This document shows positions 1-7,028 of a DNA stretch of 18,923 nucleotides, in pieces. A model generated the notes under the pieces. It saw only the letters and a list, made by a program, of their open reading frames with translations. It was not told where the DNA came from and made no database searches. Numbering within the stretch: the first letter of the stretch is position 1; the number at the start of each line of letters is the position of its first letter. A program made the position numbers and the translations under genes. Location of the stretch: positions 1 to 18,923 of the forward strand of contig JBBQLP010000051.1 of the NCBI GenBank assembly GCA_038327995.1. Reading direction: 5' to 3'. This stretch comes from CAIOYC01 sp038327995 (GTDB lineage: Bacteria; Pseudomonadota; Alphaproteobacteria; Caulobacterales; Caulobacteraceae).

Positions 1-554
1 CGTCGAAGGTCGGCGTGATCGTCTGTTTCTGGCACTCGCGCATTTCGCTCTCTCCGGCCTGCTGGCCTCTGGACCGGGCGCAGGAGCCGCGCGCCCTCGT
101 CTCGCTCTCCCCCGACGGGGTCTTCATCGCCGAAGCCATGCGGCGGTTGGGCTTTCCGGCCATTCGCGGCTCCTCGCGCAAGCAAGCCGACCCCACCAAC
201 GACAAGGGCGGGAGCGCGGCGTTTCGCGACGTCCTGAAGTGGATCAAGAGCGGCAACGGCGTGGCCATCACTCCAGACGGACCGCGCGGCCCAGCGGAGG
301 CCATGGCCGACGGACCGCCGCTGCTTGGCAAGCTCTCCGGTGCGCCGATCCTGTTTGTGGGGCTGGCGGCGAAGCCCTGCATCACCCTGAAAAGCTGGGA
401 CCGGGCGGTCATTCCGCTGCCGTTTGCGCGCGGCGCCATCGTCTGGGACGGGCTGGACGGGGTGGATCGCAAGGCGGAGACGCCGGCGTTGGCCGACGAC
501 TGGGCCGCGCGCCTTTCCGCCGTCACCCGGCGGGCCGAGGCGCTGGTCGGATGA
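1..554 (+). CDS. DUF374 lysophospholipid acyltransferase family protein (5' end missing)
   Basis: The reading frame is open from the first base, so the true start lies before the window; 183 residues are visible, and the family is usually a little over 200. The visible part matches DUF374 acyltransferases: an IVCFWHSR segment near the start (the His of the acyltransferase HX4D-like region), LSPDGVFIAEAMRRLGFPAI, an RGSSRK stretch, and the signature ITPDGPRGP. The family is predicted to act at the inner membrane on a glycerophospholipid or lipid A precursor, but the substrate is not established. The TGA stop overlaps the waaA start (ATGA), so it is translationally coupled to the Kdo transferase gene. 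That context supports a role in outer-membrane lipid assembly. The family call is firm; the exact reaction is inference. Confidence 0.85.
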   Translation, partial: SKVGVIVCFWHSRISLSPACWPLDRAQEPRALVSLSPDGVFIAEAMRRLGFPAIRGSSRKQADPTNDKGGSAAFRDVLKWIKSGNGVAITPDGPRGPAEAMADGPPLLGKLSGAPILFVGLAAKPCITLKSWDRAVIPLPFARGAIVWDGLDGVDRKAETPALADDWAARLSAVTRRAEALVG

Positions 555-1801
555 GCCTCGCGCTCACCCTTTATCGACTGACGACGGGCCTGCTAGAGCC
601 CTTGGCTCCCGCCATCCTCCGTCAGCGCGCCCGAGGCGGCAAGGAAGACCCGGCGCGAATATCAGAGCGGCTCGGCCATGCGTCGCTGCCCCGCCCAGGC
701 GGACAATTGGCCTGGCTGCACGGCGCTAGCATGGGAGAGAGCCTGTCGCTGCTGCCGCTGATAGTCCGGCTCCTCGCAATGCGCCCGGCGCTCCAGGTCC
801 TCGTCACCTCCGGCACCGTGACCTCCGCCGAGCTTCTGGCGAAGCGGCTGCCGCCCGGCGTGATCCACCAGTACGCTCCCATCGACGCACCCCGCGCCGC
901 CGGGCGGTTTCTCGATCACTGGCGCCCGGACCTTGTCGTCCTGGTCGAGAGCGAAATCTGGCCGACGCTGCTCTTGGGGGCGAAGGCGCGAGGGGCGAAG
1001 CTCGCGCTCCTTTCCGCCCGCCTTTCCGACGCGAGCCTGAAGGGCTGGTCCTGGGCGACGGGGGCGGCGAGGGAGATCTTCGTCGCCTTCAGCCTCGTCA
1101 TGGCGCAGGACGACGATACCGCAGCCCGCCTGAGAGCGCTCGGCGCGCGCGACAGCGGACGCCTGAACCTGAAGCTGGCGGGGGCAAGGCTGCTGGTCGA
1201 CGAGGCGACGCTGACCGAATTGCGAGCCGCCGCGAACGGACGCCCCGTTTTGCTGGCCGCATCGACCCATCCCGGTGAAGACGAGATCGTGCTGGAGGCG
1301 TTTCAGAAGATCAGCGACTACGCGCTTCTCGTCATCGTGCCCCGCCATCCCGCCCGCGCCGCCGAGGTCGCTCAAGCCGCGCAAAGCCGCGGATTCGAGG
1401 TCGCGTTGCGCACCGAAGCCCCCTTCGGGGACGCGCACGTCTATATGGCTGACACCCTGGGCGAGATGGGGCTGTGGTTCTCGCTCGCGGGAGGCGCGGT
1501 GATCGGCGGCAGCCTTCTGCCCGGACCCGGCGGACACAATCCGGTGGAGCCCGCCCAGCTTGGCTGCCCCATCATCACCGGGCCCCACGTGGACAACTGG
1601 CGCGGGGTCTATGCGGCGCTGATCGGGGCCAACGCCCTTCTCGTCGCCGAGGACGCGCTCAGCCTTACCGGGGCCTTCTCCGAGGTTCTGCTGCAGCCCG
1701 CACTGGCCGCTCACCGGGCCGAGCGGGCGCGCGCGGTTGTCGCGGGAGGCGACGAAGGGCTGGACGCGGCGGTGGATCGGCTTTTGATGCTGCTCCCATG
1801 A
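551..1801 (+). CDS. waaA: 3-deoxy-D-manno-octulosonic acid transferase (Kdo transferase, WaaA/KdtA)
   Basis: This 416-residue protein transfers Kdo from CMP-Kdo to lipid IVA at the cytoplasmic face of the inner membrane, the first step of LPS core assembly. The N terminus (residues 1-25) is a hydrophobic membrane anchor. WLHGASMGES carries the catalytic base Glu at about residue 63. VLVESEIWPTLL (about 131-141) and the C-terminal GGSLLPGPGGHNPVEPAQ followed by GPHVDN are GT30 family signatures involved in nucleotide-sugar binding. Length is normal for the family (about 420). The ATG at 551 was chosen because it overlaps the upstream stop as ATGA and gives the standard N terminus; the frame is open further upstream without family similarity. 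Its own stop overlaps the lpxK start in the same way. The number of Kdo residues added cannot be told from sequence. Confidence 0.95.
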   Translation: MSLALTLYRLTTGLLEPLAPAILRQRARGGKEDPARISERLGHASLPRPGGQLAWLHGASMGESLSLLPLIVRLLAMRPALQVLVTSGTVTSAELLAKRLPPGVIHQYAPIDAPRAAGRFLDHWRPDLVVLVESEIWPTLLLGAKARGAKLALLSARLSDASLKGWSWATGAAREIFVAFSLVMAQDDDTAARLRALGARDSGRLNLKLAGARLLVDEATLTELRAAANGRPVLLAASTHPGEDEIVLEAFQKISDYALLVIVPRHPARAAEVAQAAQSRGFEVALRTEAPFGDAHVYMADTLGEMGLWFSLAGGAVIGGSLLPGPGGHNPVEPAQLGCPIITGPHVDNWRGVYAALIGANALLVAEDALSLTGAFSEVLLQPALAAHRAERARAVVAGGDEGLDAAVDRLLMLLP

Positions 1802-2814
1802 GCCAGTTTTCCACCCCCCGCTGGTGGTATGCCGAGAGCGGCGGCAGCGTGATCCTGCGCGTGCTTCTGACCCCCGCCTCCTGGGTCTGGGCCTGGGCGA
1901 CCGAGCGCCGCATCGCCAACGCCACGCCGGTGAACGTGGGCTGTCCGGTGATCTGCATCGGCAATGTCACCATGGGCGGAGCGGGCAAGACGCCGGTGGC
2001 GCGCGAGGTGTTGCGGCGCCTGCGTGCAGCGGGCGTGGACGCCCACGGCCTGTCGCGGGGCTATGGCGGATCGTTGAAAGACGCCACGCGGGTCGATCCT
2101 GCCGTGCATCTGGCGGGCGATGTGGGCGATGAGCCCTTGATGCTGGCGCGGGACTTTCCGTTCTGGGTGGCGCGCGACCGGGTGGCGGGGGCCAGGGCGG
2201 CGCGAGCGGCGGGCGCGCAAGCCATTGTGCTCGACGACGGACATCAGAATCCGAACCTCGTGAAAGCCCTGTCGCTGGTGGTGGTGGACGGCGAGACGCG
2301 GGGAAAGGAATGGCCGTTCGGCGATTGCTCCATCTTCCCGGCCGGGCCGATGCGGGAAGACCTGTGGGCGGGCCTGGACCGCGCCGACGCCATCGTCGTT
2401 CTCCTGCCGTCCGATCTCGATGAGGTCGATCCGCGCCTGATGGACCTGTTCGAGGGGCGGCGCGTGCTGGCCGCCCAGCTTCAGCCCGCCGCCGATCCGC
2501 CCTCGGGGCCGCAGCTTGGCTTCGCCGGTGTGGCCAAGCCATGGAAGGTCGAGCGTGCGTTGAAGGCGGCCGGGTGCGATCTGGTGGATTTCGCGCCCTT
2601 CCCTGACCATGCCCCCTACACGCCTTCCGATCTGGCCTTCCTGCAAACCCGCGCCGACACGCTTGGGGCGGGTCTCGTCACCACCGAGAAAGACTGGGTG
2701 CGCCTGTCGCCCGAATGGCGCGCCAAGGTCGCCGCCTGGCCGGTGCGAGCGCAGTTCGCCGACGACGATGCGCTGGATGCGCTGCTGGAACGGGTGCTGA
2801 GGGCGGCGCGATGA
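1798..2814 (+). CDS. lpxK: Tetraacyldisaccharide 4'-kinase (LpxK)
   Basis: LpxK phosphorylates the 4' position of tetraacyldisaccharide 1-phosphate to make lipid IVA, the acceptor used by WaaA encoded just upstream. The 338-residue product has a hydrophobic N-terminal stretch (about residues 18-37) that would sit in the inner membrane. It has a Walker A loop GNVTMGGAGKTP at about 55-66 and the family signature LDDGHQNPNL (usual form DDGFQ). The lower-case details differ slightly from enterobacterial LpxK (M and A in the P-loop where V and T are common), but the Lys and following Thr are intact. Start ATG at 1798 overlaps the waaA stop, and the stop overlaps the next gene, so the three genes are coupled. 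The call is secure from the motifs, length and context. Confidence 0.95.
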   Translation: MSQFSTPRWWYAESGGSVILRVLLTPASWVWAWATERRIANATPVNVGCPVICIGNVTMGGAGKTPVAREVLRRLRAAGVDAHGLSRGYGGSLKDATRVDPAVHLAGDVGDEPLMLARDFPFWVARDRVAGARAARAAGAQAIVLDDGHQNPNLVKALSLVVVDGETRGKEWPFGDCSIFPAGPMREDLWAGLDRADAIVVLLPSDLDEVDPRLMDLFEGRRVLAAQLQPAADPPSGPQLGFAGVAKPWKVERALKAAGCDLVDFAPFPDHAPYTPSDLAFLQTRADTLGAGLVTTEKDWVRLSPEWRAKVAAWPVRAQFADDDALDALLERVLRAAR

Positions 2815-3101
2815 CGGCCTATCTGGTGCTCGACTTCGCCGTCAAAGACCTTGCTGGCTTTCTTCCATACGTCGAAGCCATACCCGCATTCATCGAGAAA
2901 CACGGCGGACGATACATCGTTCGTGGGGTCGAACCGGAGGTCATGGAGGGCGATTGGTCGCCGGAGCGGATCGTCATCCTCGAATTCCCCTCGCGCCAGC
3001 ACGCCAAGGCTTTTTTGAGCGACCCCGACGCTCAGGCTCTATTCGACGTTCGCCATCGAACAACCCACAGCAAGCTGTTTCTGGTCAAAGGCTGCATTTG
3101 A
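2811..3101 (+). CDS. DUF1330 family protein
   Basis: This small 96-residue protein belongs to DUF1330, a family with a dimeric ferredoxin-like alpha+beta barrel fold. Recognisable features are an N-terminal YLVLDFAVKD strand, the HGGRYIVRG segment near residue 30, the EVMEGDWSPERIVILEFPS core and a C-terminal LFLVKG strand. The biochemical role of DUF1330 is not known. The start ATG at 2811 overlaps the lpxK stop by four bases, so it is the last gene of the lipid A block and is probably translated by re-initiation. A weak stem-loop follows about 57 bases later. Being coupled to lpxK does not prove a lipid A function. No signal peptide or membrane helix is present, so a cytoplasmic location is expected. 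Confidence 0.88.
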   Translation: MTAYLVLDFAVKDLAGFLPYVEAIPAFIEKHGGRYIVRGVEPEVMEGDWSPERIVILEFPSRQHAKAFLSDPDAQALFDVRHRTTHSKLFLVKGCI

Positions 3102-3157
3102 GGCTGGCGCTGTTCGGAAAGACGAAAGCCTACGAATCGCTTATGGTCTGAAAAGCC

Positions 3158-3179
3158 GTCAGTAGCCCTTTCTACTGGC
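3158..3179 (+). terminator. Possible stem-loop terminator after the waaA-lpxK-DUF1330 operon
   Basis: CAGTAG at 3160-3165 pairs with CTACTG at 3172-3177 around a six-base CCCTTT loop, and the stem extends by a T-G wobble and a G-C pair. It lies about 57 bases downstream of the DUF1330 stop. No T-run follows, so it is not a classical intrinsic terminator; it could be a 3'-end stabilising hairpin for a Rho-terminated transcript. Confidence 0.35.
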
Positions 3180-3416
3180 TGGACGTAACCCGATAAATTG
3201 TCGGTTCTCCGGCGCGGTAAGCCCCTTCAACTTTTCAAGCGTGCGCTAGCACGCCTGCAGGTGATTGGCTCCGCAATGCCCGGAATTGAAGTTCATCCGA
3301 CGCGCCAAAGTCCTCGGCACAATCGAGTGCATTCTGCGGACCGCGTTCTGTCGACACGCTCCGCGTTGCGATGCCAAAACCTTCTGCAGGCTGCTTGGCG
3401 TTCCAGGAGCTAGGCT

Positions 3417-3560
3417 ATGACCGACCATTTGATTGAACTGCTGATCGACCAGCGGAAGGCATTCTCAAAGGCTTTGCCGCAGTTATCCGCGCTTGGCGAA
3501 AGAAGGCAGGTGATGATCCCGCTGGCTAGGCGTCTCAAGGGCTCGAGTGATTCCGGTTAG
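3417..3560 (+). CDS. Possible small protein, 47 residues, unknown
   Basis: An ATG at 3417 is preceded seven bases upstream by AGGAG (3405-3409), one of the better Shine-Dalgarno matches in the window, and the frame runs to TAG at 3558-3560. The product starts MTDHLIELLIDQRKAFSKAL, which would form an amphipathic helix, and continues with a basic segment (GERRQ, LARRLKG). I do not recognise a family. The start overlaps, as ATGA, the end of another open frame (TTG at 3265 to TGA at 3420, 51 codons) whose composition is not obviously random. The two together could be a small coupled pair, or the remains of a longer broken gene. Coding status is uncertain because the frame is short and no homologue is known to me. 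Confidence 0.35.
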   Translation: MTDHLIELLIDQRKAFSKALPQLSALGERRQVMIPLARRLKGSSDSG

Positions 3561-3597
3561 CGTGCGAAGCGTTAGTGGTGCGGGATCGCCGATGTCC

Positions 3598-4680
3598 TTA
3601 AGCCCCCGCCTTCTTGGCGAACGCCAGCGCGCTCTCCGCCAGCGGCACGACCCGTTCGGCCATGGCGATGGCCTGGGGGCTGGCGGCGGTGCCGTCGCGG
3701 ACGCGCCCGGCGATGCCCTGAAGAATCCCGGCTAACCTGAACTGGTTATAGGCAAAATACCATTCCAGCTTAGGCAGGGATGAGCGCCCGGTCAGGCCGC
3801 AATATTGCTCCACCGCCTCGTCGAGCGTGGGAATGCCGTGCGCCTTCAGATCGAGCCCGGCGAGGCCGCTCCTCCCATCGCGCTGGGTCGACCACTGCAT
3901 CAGGAAATAGCTGAAATCGGCCAGGGGATTGCCCAGCGTCGACAGCTCCCAGTCCAGCACCGCCGCCACCAGCGGTTCGGTAGCGTGCAGCACCATGTTG
4001 TCCAGCCGGTAGTCCCCGTGGACGATGGAGGTGGAGTCGTCGGTCGGCGTGGTCTGGGGCAACCACTCGATCAGCCGTTCCATGGCAGGGATGCTCTGGG
4101 TCTCCGACGCCCGGTATTGTTTGGTCCAGCGGTCGATCTGGCGCGAGAAATAGTTACCCGGCTTGCCGAAATCCGCCAGTCCGATGGCGGCGTAGTCGGT
4201 GTTGTGCAGGTCGGCGAGGGTCTTGATCTCGGCCTGATAGGTTAGCCGTCGCTGGTCCGGCGCCATGTCGGGCAGGGTTCCGTCCCACAGGATGCGGCCC
4301 TCCACCATGCTCATCACATAGAACATCGTGCCGATGATGCTGTCGTCGGTGCACAGTGCGTACGCGCGGGCCACGGGGAAGTCGGTCGTGCCCAGCGCCG
4401 CGATCACCTTGAACTCCCGGTCCACCGCGTGGGCGGAGGGCAAAAGCTTGCCTGGGGGCTTGCGACGCAGAACGTATTTCGTGCTGGGCGTGACGAGCTG
4501 GTAGGTCGGGTTGGACTGGCCGCCCTTGAACTGGCGCACGTCCAAGGGGCCGCGATAGCCCTCGACGTTGGCCTTCATCCAGGCGTCGAGTTTGGCGTGG
4601 TCCAGAACGTAGCGCTCCTCCACGGCCTTGGTGCCGGAAAATGTCTCCTGCGCGCTCGGGGCGTCAGCGGCGTCGGCCAT
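3598..4680 (-). CDS. APH-family phosphotransferase (ACAD10/11-type)
   Basis: This 360-residue protein has the aminoglycoside phosphotransferase-like kinase fold seen in ACAD10/ACAD11 N-terminal domains and their stand-alone bacterial relatives. Visible motifs are FKGGQSNPTY (glycine-rich nucleotide loop, about residues 51-60), YVLRRKPPGKLL with the probable ATP-binding Lys near 74, the catalytic VHGDYRLDNMVLH (HGD at 221-223, Asn 228), and VLDWELSTLGNPLADFSYF with the metal-binding Asp 243. In animals ACAD10/11 act on 4-hydroxyacyl-CoA; whether this protein phosphorylates hydroxyacyl-CoA is unproven, and an antibiotic resistance role is unlikely. AAGGAAA lies six bases upstream of the ATG at 4680. 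It sits 57 bases downstream of purD on the same strand and may be co-transcribed with it. The C terminus ends with a Lys/Ala-rich tail. Confidence 0.85.
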   Translation of the reverse strand: MADAADAPSAQETFSGTKAVEERYVLDHAKLDAWMKANVEGYRGPLDVRQFKGGQSNPTYQLVTPSTKYVLRRKPPGKLLPSAHAVDREFKVIAALGTTDFPVARAYALCTDDSIIGTMFYVMSMVEGRILWDGTLPDMAPDQRRLTYQAEIKTLADLHNTDYAAIGLADFGKPGNYFSRQIDRWTKQYRASETQSIPAMERLIEWLPQTTPTDDSTSIVHGDYRLDNMVLHATEPLVAAVLDWELSTLGNPLADFSYFLMQWSTQRDGRSGLAGLDLKAHGIPTLDEAVEQYCGLTGRSSLPKLEWYFAYNQFRLAGILQGIAGRVRDGTAASPQAIAMAERVVPLAESALAFAKKAGA

Positions 4681-4737
4681 GGGCGTTTCCTTGTTGATCG
4701 GCGCGACATTAGCGGCGCGGCGCGGACGAACGCAACG

Positions 4738-6012
4738 CTATCGCTGCGTCAGAGCCCGCCAGCCGATGTCGGTGCGGTGAAAGCCGCCCGGCCAGTCGAT
4801 CTTCGCCACGGCGGCGTAGGCTCGAACGCGGGCGATTTCCAGCGTAGCGCCCCGCGCGCAGACATTAAGCACCCGGCCTCCGCTGGCGATCAGCGCGTCC
4901 TCGGCGTTGCGCGCCGTGCCCGCGTGGAACACCGCGACGTCAGCGCCGAAGTCCTGCTCTGCGCCCCGGATGACCGACCCCTTTTCGGGCGCGTCGGGAT
5001 AACCCTTCGCCGCCAGCACGACGCAAAGCGCCGCCTCGTTCCGCCATTTTGGCACCGGCATCGTCGCCAGGTTTCCTGTCGCAGCCGCGTGGAGGTAGGG
5101 CAAAAGATCGCTCTCAAGTCGCAGCATCAGGACCTGGCATTCGGGGTCGCCGAAGCGGGCGTTGAACTCTACCAGCCTCACATCCTCGCCCGCGATCATC
5201 AGCCCGGCATAGAGCACCCCGCGATAGGGCGCGCCCTCCGCAGCCATGCCCCGCACAGTTGGCTCGATCATCGTAGCGAAGGCTTTTCCAGCGACAGCGT
5301 CGGTGAGGATTGGCGCGGGAGCATAGGTTCCCATGCCGCCGGTGTTGGGGCCTTCATCGCCATCGTAGGCGCGCTTGTGGTCCTGCGCGCCGCCGAACAG
5401 GATCGCGTGCTCGCCGTCCGACAGGGCGAATAGCGACGCCTCTTCCCCTGGCATGAAGGCTTCGATCACCACCCGCGCGCCCGCCGATCCGAACCGGCCG
5501 CCGAGCATATCCAGCACCGCCGCGTCGGCTTCGGCGCGGGTCGCTGCGATCACCACGCCTTTGCCCGCCGCCAGCCCGTCGGCCTTGATGACATACGGCG
5601 GCGCGAATGCATCCAGCGCTAGTGAGGCGGAGGTCGCGTCCTCGCAGGTGAAGTGCGGCGCGGTGGGAAGTCGATGGCGATCCGCGAACGCCTTGGAGAA
5701 GGCCTTGGAGGTCTCCAGCTTCGCCGCCGCTGCGGTGGGACCGAAACAGGGGATGCTCAGTTCGGCCAACCGATCCGCGAGCCCAAGCTCGAGCGCGGAT
5801 TCCGGGCCGACGACCACGAGGTCCGCCGCCATTTCCAGCGCCAAGGCGAGGAGGCCGTCCACGTCCGTGGCGCTCAAAGCACGGCACTCGCAAAGCGAGG
5901 CTATCCCCGGATTGCCCGGCGCAACGACCAGCTTCGTCAGCATGGGAGATTGCGCGATCTTCCACGCCAGCGCGTGTTCGCGCCCTCCCGATCCGACCAG
6001 CAGAACCTTCAT
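4738..6012 (-). CDS. purD: Phosphoribosylamine-glycine ligase (GAR synthetase)
   Basis: PurD catalyses the second step of de novo purine synthesis: ATP, glycine and 5-phosphoribosylamine give glycinamide ribonucleotide, in the cytosol. The 424-residue length is standard. Domains in order are the N domain starting MKVLLVGSGGREHAL, the ATP-grasp region with YVIKADGLAAGKGVV and VVIEAFMPGEEASLFALSDG, the signatures DEGPNTGGMGTYAP and VEFNARFGDPECQ (metal and ATP binding), and the C domain. All key residues appear intact. The ribosome binding site is weak (AAGACAG about six bases upstream). The upstream neighbour on the same strand is a small secreted-protein gene ending 56 bases before, which has no evident link to purine synthesis. 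The phosphotransferase gene follows. Confidence 0.97.
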   Translation of the reverse strand: MKVLLVGSGGREHALAWKIAQSPMLTKLVVAPGNPGIASLCECRALSATDVDGLLALALEMAADLVVVGPESALELGLADRLAELSIPCFGPTAAAAKLETSKAFSKAFADRHRLPTAPHFTCEDATSASLALDAFAPPYVIKADGLAAGKGVVIAATRAEADAAVLDMLGGRFGSAGARVVIEAFMPGEEASLFALSDGEHAILFGGAQDHKRAYDGDEGPNTGGMGTYAPAPILTDAVAGKAFATMIEPTVRGMAAEGAPYRGVLYAGLMIAGEDVRLVEFNARFGDPECQVLMLRLESDLLPYLHAAATGNLATMPVPKWRNEAALCVVLAAKGYPDAPEKGSVIRGAEQDFGADVAVFHAGTARNAEDALIASGGRVLNVCARGATLEIARVRAYAAVAKIDWPGGFHRTDIGWRALTQR

Positions 6013-6068
6013 GCGCGCTGTCTTGCGTGGCGCGGGGGCGGGGTCAAGAAAGGAAGCGCGCCTCGGCG

Positions 6069-6461
6069 CTACTGCTTCGTCGCGGTGAACGCGCCCGCGC
6101 GCCCCTGAACGTTGATCTCGCCGCTCATGCGATCTCCGGTCTGCACGCCGTTGAATGTCACGTCGAACCTGGAAAACAGGAAATTCGACTGATAGGTGAA
6201 GCTCACCTTGTCGCCGTTCACGCTACCTGCGGTCAGGGGATGGCTTTTGCCAGTGTTGACCTTGGGATCGCTGGTGGAAGCGTCCACGCAAATCCCGCCG
6301 AGGCGCGCGCCATCCGGTTTGAACTGGCAATTCAGGGTGAAGGCGAAGGTCGAGATCTTGCCCGCCACGTGCCAGGAACCCGCAACGTCAGCCGCGGACG
6401 CAGGCGACGCAAGAGCCGCGAGAAACAGAGACGTGAGCATTGCGGGCAGGGCGAGTTTCAT
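6069..6461 (-). CDS. Small secreted protein, tandem paralogue A
   Basis: This 130-residue product starts with a clear Sec signal peptide (basic MK, hydrophobic core, likely cleavage after ASPASA near residue 23), so the mature protein is periplasmic or outer. The mature part is about 105 residues and looks like an all-beta domain: SWHVAGKISTFAFTL, two cysteines (Cys45 and Cys58) that could form a disulfide, LGGICVD, then VNGDKVSFTYQ, FDVTFNGVQTGDRMSGEINV and a closing GAFTATKQ. I cannot name the family with certainty; the repeated GDKV-F-Y and GD--G-INV strands resemble small lipocalin-like or substrate-binding barrels. AAGGAGG lies eight bases before the ATG, the strongest ribosome site in the window. 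It is followed by purD after 56 bases. The upstream gene is a clear duplicate. Confidence 0.8.
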   Translation of the reverse strand: MKLALPAMLTSLFLAALASPASAADVAGSWHVAGKISTFAFTLNCQFKPDGARLGGICVDASTSDPKVNTGKSHPLTAGSVNGDKVSFTYQSNFLFSRFDVTFNGVQTGDRMSGEINVQGRAGAFTATKQ

Positions 6462-6541
6462 CCGGGGATCCTCCTTGGCTTCACGCAGCTACGATCTAAC
6501 CGCCGCAGAAGTTGGTTAACGGGCTCAGGCCCGAATTAGCA

Positions 6542-6937
6542 CTACTCGCGGGTCGCGGTGAACTCGCCTTCGTGACCCTCGACGTTGATCTTGCCGTTGA
6601 TCTGGTCGCCCATCTGCACCCCATCGAGAGCCACATCGAATTTTGCGAGGAGGAAAGTGGTCTTGTAGGCGAAGTTCACCTTGTCGCCATCAACGACGCC
6701 GGCCAACGGATGGCGCTTGCCGCCCGTCTGGTTCGGGTCGTTGTGGGGATTGTCGATACAGTGCCCCCCAAGATGCATACCCTCCGGCTTGAACTCGCAA
6801 CGCAGGGCGAACGCAAAGGAGGCGATCTTTCCCGCCACACGCCAGGTCCCCGACAGGTCAGCGGCCGAGGCCGAGGCGGGAGCCGCGAACAAGGCGAGAC
6901 AAATCGAAGCCAGAGCGGCGAACGTGGCGGATTTCAT
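6542..6937 (-). CDS. Small secreted protein, tandem paralogue B
   Basis: This 131-residue protein is the upstream copy of the pair. ATG at 6937 was chosen because it begins a typical signal peptide (MKSATFAALASICLALFAAP, cleavage likely near ASASA at about 25) and has AAAAGG about six bases upstream; the frame extends further upstream into DNA that overlaps the xseA start and has no signal-like sequence. The mature domain aligns throughout with paralogue A: TWRVAGKIASFAFALRCEFK, LGGHCID, VDGDKVNFAYK, FDVALDGVQMGDQINGKINV, GEFTATRE. Cys47 and Cys60 keep the same 13-residue separation as in paralogue A. About half the mature residues look identical, so the duplication is not recent. The gap between the copies is 80 bases. 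Function unknown; divergently placed from xseA by 91 bases. Confidence 0.8.
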   Translation of the reverse strand: MKSATFAALASICLALFAAPASASAADLSGTWRVAGKIASFAFALRCEFKPEGMHLGGHCIDNPHNDPNQTGGKRHPLAGVVDGDKVNFAYKTTFLLAKFDVALDGVQMGDQINGKINVEGHEGEFTATRE

Positions 6938-7028
6938 GGACAGCCTTTTTGCTGTGTAGAAATACGGACCGACCCCGCCTAAAGTTTCGCCCTGCCCTCC
7001 ATATCGTCGAGCGCCTATCTTGCAGGTC

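Larger units (their letters stand above)
3102..3597. other. 496-base gap between convergent genes
   Basis: This is the only gap over 300 bases. It lies between the ends of a plus-strand operon and a minus-strand gene, so no promoter for either neighbour is expected here. By eye it is less GC-rich than the flanking genes. It contains a stem-loop at 3158-3179, a possible 47-codon ORF with a good ribosome binding site at 3417-3560, and a possible TTG-started frame at 3265-3420 that overlaps it. There is also an 8-base inverted repeat (GATCCCGC at 3515-3522, GCGGGATC at 3580-3587). No tRNA, transposase or integrase was recognised. It may be decayed coding DNA. Confidence 0.6.

Noticed and set aside
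662..1714. Long open frame of 350 codons on the minus strand opposite waaA
   Set aside because: It is antisense to a certain waaA gene; its product is basic, rich in Arg, Gly and Gln and matches no family, as expected of a high-GC shadow frame.
3515..3587. GATCCCGC / GCGGGATC inverted repeat as possible insertion-element ends or terminator
   Set aside because: Eight bases across a 57-base spacer is easily chance; there is no target-site duplication or transposase and no T-run.
3598..4680. Aminoglycoside resistance gene
   Set aside because: The kinase fold is shared, but the sequence follows the ACAD10/11-type metabolic branch rather than resistance enzymes, and there is no mobile context.
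4429..5433. Open frame of 334 codons on the plus strand opposite purD
   Set aside because: purD is unambiguous on the other strand; this frame is a by-product of its codon usage.
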